A DNA stretch of 18,153 bases. Source: an uncultured Oscillibacter sp. GTDB taxonomy: Bacteria > Bacillota_A > Clostridia > Oscillospirales > Oscillospiraceae. The translations under genes and the position numbers were made by a program. Location: assembly GCA_902462475.1 (NCBI GenBank), contig CABQCB010000008.1:1-18153 (forward strand), given 5' to 3'. A model generated the notes under the pieces. The model saw nothing but the letters and a program-made list of their open reading frames with translations. It was not told where the DNA came from and did no database searches. This document shows positions 1-5,977 of the stretch, in pieces. Position 1 is the first letter of the stretch. The number at the start of each line of letters is the position of its first letter.

Positions 1-37
1 GGTTCTCTGCGACATCTTTTTCAACAAATTTCTTCAT
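1..37 (-). CDS. 5' end of an unidentified gene (partial)
   Basis: Only the first 12 codons are inside the window. The minus strand reads ATG at 37-35 and gives M-K-K-F-V-E-K-D-V-A-E-N before the edge. A strong AGGAGG ribosome site lies at 44-49, seven bases before the ATG. It begins 17 bases after the stop of the winged-helix gene at 54, so the two are probably co-transcribed. The peptide is too short to assign a family. Confidence 0.6.
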   Translation of the reverse strand, partial: MKKFVEKDVAEN

Positions 38-53
38 GGTAAGACCTCCTTGT

Positions 54-1190
54 TCAATTCTCCACCGAGGGAGAGAGTGTAAGTTCAAAAGTGGCGACCT
101 GCTTGTTCCCACACAGAACAGCAAGGCCAAAACGCATCAGGGACTGCTCTCGCGCGCGAGGTAGTAAATCTTCCCGGCAGTCGCCCGATAAGGGATATAA
201 CTTGTAGCGAGAGAGCGGGCAGCCAAAGCACGAAATCCCTTGTGCCATCAAGATTTGCGCCATTTTCTGAAGGATAATTTCAATGTGCGATTTTGAAACG
301 CTGGCGAGTTCATCTGAAACGATGACCTCATGCTCCAAAGCAGGGGCGTCAAGACCTGCACTATCCTCCTTCGGGAGCTCCAGGCGAATGTTAAGCGTCA
401 TAGCGACCTCCTCTTTATCTACCATCACATCCGAAATCTCGAACATGGTGGACAGATATTTTTGCAGATAGATTACGCTGCCATGCCGGCCTGGGAAGGA
501 CATGAGGGAGATGTAGTCCAGCGCGGCCAGCTTTTTCAGGATGCGGCCGACTGTCGCCCGGGACAGCCCCCAGCGGGCAGCCAGCTCCGTGTAGGTAACA
601 AGGGGATTTCCGGTGCCGTTGCGGAAATAGACCACTGGCCCCAGGTCTGATCCCTGCACCTGATTGTCGTTGTAGACGGCGGATACCCACAGGTCCAGCA
701 CAATGTCCATCTCGGAGCAGCGGTCTGAACTGATGAGGTCGGTGGCAACGGAAACCGGCAGGAAGAAAAAGCCGGTGTCCTTCTGGCAGGGGGCATTGTA
801 CTCCAGGACCGTATTATGCCGCGCCCAGTCGCAGATCTTATAGCGGACTACATTCCCGCGGCCCAGTGTCTGAAAGAAAATAAGGTTCTGCTTCTGCAGC
901 CGTTCCAGTACGGCCAGCGCCTGGCACTGGAACCGGGTACGGAACCATTGGGACAGCTCCTTGAGGGTGCAGACCCATTCGCCAGGGTAGACGGTATAGC
1001 TGATGCCGTCGATGCGGCGATATGAGGTGCGGAAGTTTGCGTAGCTGCAAAGTATCGTAAAATAAAAAAGGCCGGAGCCTCCGCTTACGCGAATGCTCCG
1101 GTCCTCCATCAGAAAGCGGACGAACTGCCGGTAGATCCGGCAGCGTGGGTAGTCCACCACCTGTTTAATTTGTAATTGATAGGTTGGCAT
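54..1190 (-). CDS. double winged-helix DNA-binding protein of unknown role
   Basis: This 378-residue protein belongs to no family I can name. Two winged-helix-type segments are visible: one around residues 68-120 (GEWVCTLKELSQWF, then a wing before CDWARH) and a clearer one around 193-250, where TELAARWGLSRATVGRILKK is a textbook helix-turn-helix. The segment after 250 is acidic, and the C-terminal part carries a CFGCPLSRYKL motif whose paired cysteines might bind a metal. No membrane segment or enzyme motif is visible. The ATG at 1190 has GGAG at 1201-1198 at good spacing. Proteins of this layout are common on clostridial integrative elements and plasmids as regulators or replication-organiser-like proteins. 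That role is inference, supported by the accessory look of the neighbourhood. Confidence 0.75.
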   Translation of the reverse strand: MPTYQLQIKQVVDYPRCRIYRQFVRFLMEDRSIRVSGGSGLFYFTILCSYANFRTSYRRIDGISYTVYPGEWVCTLKELSQWFRTRFQCQALAVLERLQKQNLIFFQTLGRGNVVRYKICDWARHNTVLEYNAPCQKDTGFFFLPVSVATDLISSDRCSEMDIVLDLWVSAVYNDNQVQGSDLGPVVYFRNGTGNPLVTYTELAARWGLSRATVGRILKKLAALDYISLMSFPGRHGSVIYLQKYLSTMFEISDVMVDKEEVAMTLNIRLELPKEDSAGLDAPALEHEVIVSDELASVSKSHIEIILQKMAQILMAQGISCFGCPLSRYKLYPLSGDCREDLLPRAREQSLMRFGLAVLCGNKQVATFELTLSPSVEN

Positions 1191-1228
1191 TTGAATTCTC
1201 CATTCTGTATGCTATAATGTACTTGGCG

Positions 1229-1260
1229 GAATCGAGTGTTTTATCCAATTCACTTGATTC
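1229..1260. repeat. short inverted repeat upstream of the winged-helix gene
   Basis: GAATCGAGTG (1229-1238) and CACTTGATTC (1251-1260) are inverted copies with one mismatch around a 12-base spacer. The repeat sits 39 bases before the start of the minus-strand winged-helix gene, where an operator would lie, so self-binding by that protein is possible. It could equally be part of an element end, since the structured region begins here. Confidence 0.45.
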
Positions 1261-1285
1261 GCGCTAAGGAAGCTAAGGAAAAATA

Positions 1286-1373
1286 CGAAAAACCCCAGTC
1301 ACTCCCGGAATACCGAGGGACACATGACACTACATGCACCATTCGATAAATCCAGTAATGACGGGGGTTTTCG
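1286..1373. repeat. long imperfect inverted repeat, structured non-coding segment
   Basis: The outer arms are CGAAAAACCCC (1286-1296) and GGGGGTTTTCG (1363-1373), 10 of 11 bases complementary. After a one-base bulge they continue as GTCA (1298-1301) with TGAC (1359-1362). The roughly 57-base interior can form a smaller stem from TCCCGG and CCGAGGGA. No convincing gene overlaps it. It could fold as an RNA or serve as paired recombinase arm sites at an element end. Nothing in the sequence decides between these. Confidence 0.5.
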
Positions 1374-1421
1374 GCTATTACAGACGCTTTGGGATTCCTG
1401 CGGATAATAGGGGTCGTACTC

Positions 1422-1466
1422 CTCCTAAGCGGTAGGCCACCAGTTAGAATCTGGTCAGGGGTGCCA
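1422..1466 (+). pseudogene. 3' half of a tRNA-Arg(CCT)-like gene, likely attachment-site remnant
   Basis: A complete tRNA 3' half is readable: anticodon loop CTCCTAA (1422-1428, anticodon CCT), GCGG as the 3' side of the anticodon stem, a perfect 5-bp T-arm ACCAG/CTGGT (1439-1443 and 1451-1455) with a 7-base loop TTAGAAT, then CAGGGGT, discriminator G and encoded CCA (1464-1466). The 5' half is missing or ruined: the four bases before the loop do not pair with GCGG, and no ACCCCTG partner for the acceptor strand lies about 75 bases upstream. It therefore cannot be a working tRNA. Elements that integrate into tRNA genes duplicate exactly this 3' segment, so an att site is the natural reading. 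The match to tRNA-Arg(CCT) is from memory of the family. Confidence 0.6.
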
Positions 1467-1509
1467 AAAAAGCCACTATAAACCGTTTTTATCCGGTTTA
1501 TAGTGGCTT
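1466..1509 (-). terminator. 16-bp perfect hairpin with U-run on the minus strand
   Basis: AAGCCACTATAAACCG (1470-1485) pairs perfectly with CGGTTTATAGTGGCTT (1494-1509) around an 8-base loop. The A-run at 1466-1471 gives a U-run after the stem when read on the minus strand, so it can end minus-strand transcription. On the plus strand no U-run follows. It begins right at the CCA of the tRNA-like remnant, the usual place for a tRNA terminator or an element-end hairpin. Confidence 0.65.
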
Positions 1510-1673
1510 CATAATTTGCTCTCATCTTTTCTCACTTTGAACATTTTCCTCTATTTTGATAAACCTTCACAGTCATACAGGAACACTTACGGCAAATCCA
1601 TATTCTATAACAAAAGTCAAGGAATTTTCATATAGAAAGCTTCAAAATTTACGCGCTCTAACAGCAAAACATA
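1510..1673. other. AT-rich intergenic stretch with no recognised gene
   Basis: This is the rest of the roughly 600-base gap between the winged-helix gene and the TIR gene. It is clearly more AT-rich than the rest of the window. A 75-codon open frame from a TTG near 1556 has no ribosome site and no recognisable motif, and it runs through the TIR promoter, so I do not call it. Beyond the promoter just downstream I see nothing specific here. Confidence 0.5.
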
Positions 1674-1702
1674 TTGTTAACATCAAACCGCAATGGTATA
1701 AT
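1674..1702 (+). promoter_or_regulatory. sigma-A promoter of the TIR/STAND genes
   Basis: TTGTTA (1674-1679), a 17-base spacer and TATAAT (1697-1702) preceded by TGG make a near-consensus promoter. It would leave an untranslated leader of about 90 bases before the ATG at 1798. It is the only strong plus-strand promoter I see ahead of the module. Confidence 0.65.
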
Positions 1703-1797
1703 TTACTAAACCAAAGTTCATTTCGCTTCGACAAATTAGCAAATCATCCAAACACAATTATTTTTTATTGTACAACCGAATAAAAGGATGGTTAGTT

Positions 1798-2220
1798 ATG
1801 AATCAACTTGGAAAAGTTTTTCTGTCCCATAAAAGTGAGGATAAGGATTTTGTCCGGTATGTTGCAGAGAAAATCGGAATTGATCGATGCCACTATGATG
1901 AATATACCTTTGAGGACGGAATGCAAACCCTGAACGAAATAATGTCCGCACTCGATGATACCGATCTTTTTGTCTTGTTCATTTCAGATAAGGCCCTGGA
2001 TTCAGAATGGGTGGCGAGGGAACGATTGCAGGCCAAAAAACTCCTGGATCAGGGAAAAATCCGCCAAATTTACCCCATCATAATCGATCCAGATCCTCAA
2101 ATCACCCATGCTGATGAACGCATTCCAGCCTGGATGCGGAATGAATATGTGATTCGGCGAATAACCAGCCCCAAAATTGCGGCGCAGAAAATCAAAGCCC
2201 GCCTACGGGAGCTGACATAG
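1798..2220 (+). CDS. TIR-domain protein (probable NAD+-cleaving effector)
   Basis: The 140-residue protein is essentially one TIR domain. It opens with the beta-A strand KVFLSHKSEDKDF (residues 6-18), followed by the BB-loop region DEYTFEDGMQTLNEI (34-48), LFVLFISDKAL (57-67) and SEWVARE (69-75). Glu75 aligns with the catalytic glutamate of NAD+-hydrolysing TIR domains such as SARM1. Known bacterial TIR effectors destroy NAD+ or make signalling nucleotides during phage infection; that role here is inferred. The ATG at 1798 is chosen because AAGGA lies nine bases upstream; a TTG at 1768 has no such site. The stop is TAG, and the same frame reopens two codons later as the STAND gene, so this may be the N-terminal domain of a formerly or conditionally fused protein. 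Confidence 0.85.
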   Translation: MNQLGKVFLSHKSEDKDFVRYVAEKIGIDRCHYDEYTFEDGMQTLNEIMSALDDTDLFVLFISDKALDSEWVARERLQAKKLLDQGKIRQIYPIIIDPDPQITHADERIPAWMRNEYVIRRITSPKIAAQKIKARLRELT

Positions 2221-2223
2221 GAA

Positions 2224-4263
2224 ATGTCCCCCGAATTAAAAGGCAGGCAAACATACTTTTTTGGCAGAAACCAGGAGATTGAAGAATTTGAACAGCGAAG
2301 ATCCAATCTGGATAAAGCCGAGATGGTCTGCTGCGTTGCTTCCGGATTCGAGGGGATCGGCCGGAAACGTTTCATGGATCATTGCTTGAAAAAATCACAT
2401 ATTTTGCGTGAGGCCAGCTCGTACAATCTGATCCAAATGGAAATGCATGAAAGCATCGAAGATTTCATTCTGAAGCTTTCTGATTTAAGTTCCGGTCTGG
2501 ATACGCCCGATACAGTCATGGCACTTAAAACCATGGAGGAGAAAGTCGAACGGGTTACTTCGCTGCTGAAATGTTTTCAAGACAGCCGGGAAGTTGTCTT
2601 TGTGGAAGATGTAGGCACTCTGATTACTCCTACGCAGGAAATGATCCCCTGGCTGAAAAGCGCTCTGGAGCATGTTCGCCCGCGGTTCGTTTTAGGTATA
2701 TCCTCCAAATATCCCCTGCGACGCACCAAATGTGCTCCCAATGTATTTTCCATTCGCCTCAACGAGCTCAATAAAGGCGACCGGATCAATATGTTCCGAG
2801 AGTATTCAGAGCAATGCGGCCTTGATTTGGAGCGTGAAACATTACAGACGGTCTCCGATCTTCTGACGGGCTATCCTACGCAAATTTTCTGGGCTGTTAC
2901 AGTGCTGAAGGAGTACAGTGATGCGGAAATCTCTTCCCATCTTTACGAAATCGTCGATTACGCCAACGATAAGGCTGCAACCGTTCTCAACCATTTTGAT
3001 GGAAACGAAAAAGCAATCAACTTTTTGGCCTATCTTTCACGCTTTGAAATCTTATCCGCTGAAATGATCAGCAAAGCATTTCAAATCGATCCAGATCTGC
3101 AAAAGATTTACGAAGAGTTTCGTGCTCTTTCTATTTGCAACCTATATGGCAGCAATGGTGAAATCATCCGAGTCAGTGACGTAATCCGCGATTATGTCAA
3201 TAGAATGAAACACGAGCTTGCTGAGCCATATCAAAAAATTATTGATGAGATGGTCTCCACCTCTCTGGATCAAAAATTTTATGAAGACTCTGATTTGGCG
3301 TCTTACTACGGGATAATCAAGGAAAAAATTATAAACGGCGCATCAACCAGTTCTGCGGCGATCCTCCCGTCTCTGTACATCAAGTCCATCGTCGAGTTTT
3401 ACAATAACAGAAGTTATAAAAAATGCTGTGCACTATGCAAGCAGATCATCAATGACAAAGCGGATCAGGATTTTGAGCCCTCGCTGCGCCGGGTCCTGTA
3501 CACATATTTTTGCCAGAGTCTGGCAAGGCAGCATAAAGACGAGTTCTTTGAATTTATAAATGCTCCTGTTCTATCTCCTGTTGACCGCCTCTATTTGCGG
3601 GGATTTTTCTACCGTATCAACGGAAACCCGCAAAAGTCCATCGAAAATCTGACAGAGGCATTGTACCGGGACGGCTCCAGGGCTCAGATCAAGCGTGAGC
3701 TGGTCAATGCATACATCCTGTCGGAAGATTATGACAGTGCCCTTCAATACAGCTGCACCAATTACGAAAATGATCCCCTAAACCCGTACCATGCACAGTC
3801 CTATTTCAGATGCCTTATCAATCAACAAAACGCAAGCGATTATAAGGACAAATTAAACTCGATCCTTTCTGTAATGGAAAATCTTCCTTCCAAAAAAGCC
3901 CATGACATGTATGTGCAGATGAAGGCGCTCTATACTGCCGAATTCGACGGAGAATTGAAGACGGCCTACGGAATGCTCGACCAAGCCATTCATGACGCAA
4001 CCTCTTCCGTGGTATATCTGTTGATGACCAAATTTGATATTGCCTTCAAAGCAAAAGACCTTACCATGGCCGAAGATGTATACGCGCTCTTGGAACACGA
4101 AGTTCAAACCTATGATTATTTTAAAAATGCACTGACGATTCGCCACGCCCGCCTGCTGAAGCTGCAGAACAAGCCTGACAAGGAAATATCCCTTGAGCTA
4201 ACAAAGCTAAAATACTTTTCTCCGTCTGCTGTAGAGCGGATTATCCAAAGCTGCACTGAATAA
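2224..4263 (+). CDS. STAND-like NTPase with C-terminal TPR-type repeats, partner of TIR
   Basis: This 679-residue protein has the layout of a signal-sensing NLR-like NTPase. FFGRNQEIEEFE (12-23) is the usual entry motif, and GFEGIGRKR (41-49) sits at the P-loop but lacks the standard Lys-Thr/Ser. VVFVEDVG (124-131) is the Walker B, FVLGISSK (155-162) a sensor-like strand, and GYPTQIFWAV (216-225) the GxP motif of NB-ARC/NACHT-like proteins. A winged-helix-like segment spans about 262-325. From about 400 to the end the sequence is helical, with TPR-like units (for example NPQKSIENLTEALYRDGS), the expected sensor region. The ATG is in frame with the TIR gene, after TAG GAA. Its best ribosome site, GGGAG, is 12 bases away inside the TIR gene, so translation probably depends on coupling or readthrough. 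Base composition is less GC-rich than the downstream genes, which suggests transfer. Confidence 0.75.
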   Translation: MSPELKGRQTYFFGRNQEIEEFEQRRSNLDKAEMVCCVASGFEGIGRKRFMDHCLKKSHILREASSYNLIQMEMHESIEDFILKLSDLSSGLDTPDTVMALKTMEEKVERVTSLLKCFQDSREVVFVEDVGTLITPTQEMIPWLKSALEHVRPRFVLGISSKYPLRRTKCAPNVFSIRLNELNKGDRINMFREYSEQCGLDLERETLQTVSDLLTGYPTQIFWAVTVLKEYSDAEISSHLYEIVDYANDKAATVLNHFDGNEKAINFLAYLSRFEILSAEMISKAFQIDPDLQKIYEEFRALSICNLYGSNGEIIRVSDVIRDYVNRMKHELAEPYQKIIDEMVSTSLDQKFYEDSDLASYYGIIKEKIINGASTSSAAILPSLYIKSIVEFYNNRSYKKCCALCKQIINDKADQDFEPSLRRVLYTYFCQSLARQHKDEFFEFINAPVLSPVDRLYLRGFFYRINGNPQKSIENLTEALYRDGSRAQIKRELVNAYILSEDYDSALQYSCTNYENDPLNPYHAQSYFRCLINQQNASDYKDKLNSILSVMENLPSKKAHDMYVQMKALYTAEFDGELKTAYGMLDQAIHDATSSVVYLLMTKFDIAFKAKDLTMAEDVYALLEHEVQTYDYFKNALTIRHARLLKLQNKPDKEISLELTKLKYFSPSAVERIIQSCTE

Positions 4264-4362
4264 CCACGGGTGGATTCGCCTTTGCGGTCCCTTGATGGCA
4301 GGCAATCTCCCAAAAAAGCATTTCAGCATATTGCGCTCCCATGCGGTCCGGTTGTTTGATAT

Positions 4363-4866
4363 TCATGGCAGCGTCTTGTCGTAGGCGATCTTCTCGCCTC
4401 CTTGAAACACGATCACACCGCAGCGAGCAAAGCCGTTTTTCTCCAGCACATGCTGCATGCGCAGGTTGGGCGGCGCCGTATTGATGCGGATGCTCCGCAC
4501 CCCTTTGGCCCGGCACAGCGTATCGATCAGCGCAAAGGCCTCCCCGGAAAAGCCTGTTCCCTGGAACCGCCGGGCAAACGCCATCCGGTGGATGACCGCG
4601 TAGGGCTCTGCCGTGTGCCACTGCCCCACAATAGAGTCATAGGCGGGCTCTCCGTCAAATCCCACGCTCACATATCCGGCGATTTCTCCGTCCGTCCGGA
4701 TGAGGTAGCCATCTCCGGCACGGATATCCTTCCGGATCACATCCAAATCGGGATAATCCTTGGTCCACTGGACAAACCCCTGTTCCTGCTGAAACGCCCG
4801 GCCGTCCTCTATGATCCCATAGCACACCGCCGCATCTTCCATCCTGGCCAGTTCCAGCGTATTCAT
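4363..4866 (-). CDS. GNAT-family N-acetyltransferase
   Basis: The 167-residue protein is a typical single-domain GNAT enzyme that would move an acetyl group from acetyl-CoA to an amine. The acetyl-CoA motif A is readable as RMAFARRFQGTGFSGEAF (residues 94-111, RxxGxG type), and the C-terminal NLRMQHVLEKNGFARCG (134-150) is the family's final helix-strand. The substrate cannot be told from sequence. AAGGAGG lies eight bases before the ATG. That ribosome site overlaps the end of a broken second GNAT gene immediately upstream, which is similar along its preserved part, so the two are probably old tandem copies. No promoter is obvious. The stop is about 100 bases from the end of the convergent STAND gene. 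Confidence 0.85.
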   Translation of the reverse strand: MNTLELARMEDAAVCYGIIEDGRAFQQEQGFVQWTKDYPDLDVIRKDIRAGDGYLIRTDGEIAGYVSVGFDGEPAYDSIVGQWHTAEPYAVIHRMAFARRFQGTGFSGEAFALIDTLCRAKGVRSIRINTAPPNLRMQHVLEKNGFARCGVIVFQGGEKIAYDKTLP

Positions 4867-4879
4867 CCGCCGCGCCTCC

Positions 4880-5147
4880 TTATTCCTGTATCGTCCGCCG
4901 CTTCACGCCCCGGTCCCGGCACAGGGCCTCGATCCGGGAAAAGGCGGTGTCCGCCAGTCCCTGCCCCCGAAAGGCCCGGTCAAATGCTATCCGGCGGACC
5001 ACCGTGTACGTCTCCTTTGTTTTCCACGCGCCGTCAATGGTATCACAGGCCGCCTCTCCTTCAAAGTCAATGCGCAGATACCCCGCTGTCCACACCGTCC
5101 ACCTTGACCGCATAGCTCTTTTTGCACAGGATATCCGACCGGATCAT
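4880..5147 (-). pseudogene. broken GNAT acetyltransferase gene (middle part only)
   Basis: The segment from MIRSDILCKKSYAVKVDG (from about 5147) onward parallels VIRKDIRAGDGYLIRTDG of the intact neighbour. After a frame change near 5085-5100 it resumes as GYLRIDFEGEAACDTI and RIAFDRAFRGQGLADTAF, again like the neighbour. It stops at TAA (4880-4882) just after LCRDRGVK, where the neighbour has about 45 more residues. About 42 codons are missing at the start. The gene is therefore truncated at both ends and frameshifted, and cannot make a working enzyme. The upstream break coincides with the break of the LysR remnant. Confidence 0.7.
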
Positions 5148-5148
5148 T

Positions 5149-5449
5149 TTCTGCTCCTTCCGCCTGCGTCGCTTCCCTCAAAGGCACCTGCGCGCCCAGG
5201 ACATCCGGCTGGAGCACACCATCGAGCTTTAGAGCATCCCCACCATCAAAAACCTGGTAAAAAGCGATGTGGGCATTTTTCCTGCCTGTATTTGCCGCGG
5301 CAGAGGAGCTTGCCTCCGGCGAACTGACGGAAATCCCCACCGCGCTTACAGGCACCACCATCTCCGCCGTTTGCGCCCACCACAAAAACAAGTGGCTCAG
5401 CCCGCTGATGGAGTGCTTCATCCGCCTGTGCCGGGAAGCAGCCCCATAA
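5149..5449 (+). pseudogene. 3' half of a LysR-type regulator gene, degraded
   Basis: The plus strand encodes the end of a LysR substrate-binding domain. The first frame gives RLEHTIEL, an in-frame TAG at 5230, then SIPTIKNLVKSDVGIF. After a frame change near 5275 it continues as FLPVFAAAEELASGEL and ISAVCAHHKNKWLSPLMECF, ending at TAA 5447-5449. The last part is the typical LysR C-terminus. The DNA-binding N-terminal half is absent, and the stop plus frameshift make it non-functional. It points away from the broken GNAT gene, as LysR regulators usually do from the gene they control, and both are cut at about 5148. Confidence 0.7.
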
Positions 5450-5455
5450 GCACAC

Positions 5456-5490
5456 AAAAAAGACACGGCTTCCGCCGTGTCTTTCCTTTT
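5456..5490. terminator. bidirectional hairpin terminator
   Basis: AAGACACGGC (5460-5469), loop TTCC and GCCGTGTCTT (5474-5483) form a perfect 10-bp stem, with an A-run before it and T-rich sequence after it. It ends the minus-strand flavodoxin-like gene and formerly the plus-strand LysR gene. Confidence 0.85.
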
Positions 5491-5977
5491 ACTGCGCCAC
5501 TTCCACCGCAGCGCGGGCACGAGCCAGGTCTGCCGCATCAGGATGGCTGCGGGCCTGATCAAAGTTTTCCAGCATCGCCTGCCGGCGGGGACTTTCCTCC
5601 ATGGCCTCATACCGCCGCCGGACGGCCTCCGGCATCTTTCCCTGGCACATAAAGCGCCCGATCTCCACCGCGCTCTGCGGCAGGTTCTTTGCCGCAGACG
5701 CCAGGATCTGATCGAAATACGACTGGGCGCCGCCAAAGCCCGCGGTGCCGAACAAAAACACCCGCTTGCCCTCCAGCGTGGACAAGAAGGCGGCACTGGC
5801 TCCATCGCAGGTGCCCTTATCCGTCCAAAAGCCCACATAGAGCGTATCTGCCTTCAGCGCCGCTGCGTCGGGCATGCCAAAATACACGCACCCATCGGTG
5901 CCCAGAGCCTCCCGGATGGTCTTTGCCAAAAGCTCTGTGTTGCCGGTTTTGCTGCTGAATACCACGGCGTAACTCAT
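5489..5977 (-). CDS. bilS: flavodoxin-like protein, BilS-type partner of bilirubin reductase
   Basis: The 162-residue protein begins with the FMN phosphate-binding loop FSSKTGNTELL (residues 7-17) and continues with alternating strands and helices of a flavodoxin fold, such as KADTLYVGFWTDKG and KRVFLFGTAGFGG. It should bind FMN in the cytoplasm and carry electrons. The reductase gene upstream ends by overlapping this start by four bases (ATGA), so the pair is translationally coupled. In gut clostridia the bilirubin reductase gene bilR occurs with a flavodoxin-like bilS, which helps the reduction. The gene order here supports that assignment more than the protein sequence alone, which resembles other flavodoxin-like proteins. 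The C-terminal 40 residues are helical and polar. Confidence 0.8.
   Translation of the reverse strand: MSYAVVFSSKTGNTELLAKTIREALGTDGCVYFGMPDAAALKADTLYVGFWTDKGTCDGASAAFLSTLEGKRVFLFGTAGFGGAQSYFDQILASAAKNLPQSAVEIGRFMCQGKMPEAVRRRYEAMEESPRRQAMLENFDQARSHPDAADLARARAAVEVAQ

Noticed and set aside
1391..1466. A functional tRNA-Arg gene
   Set aside because: The T-arm and CCA are good, but the anticodon stem cannot pair on its 5' side and the acceptor 5' strand is missing.
1250..1525. A 91-codon minus-strand open frame across the inverted repeat and tRNA remnant
   Set aside because: It reads through the tRNA-like sequence and a 16-bp hairpin. Translated tRNA genes often give such spurious peptides, and no ribosome site is present.
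1556..1783. A 75-codon plus-strand open frame before the TIR gene
   Set aside because: It starts at TTG with no ribosome site, has no motif, and covers the likely TIR promoter.
5267..5449. A 60-residue stand-alone gene
   Set aside because: Its sequence is the C-terminal end of a LysR domain, and upstream LysR-like sequence continues in another frame, so it is part of a pseudogene.
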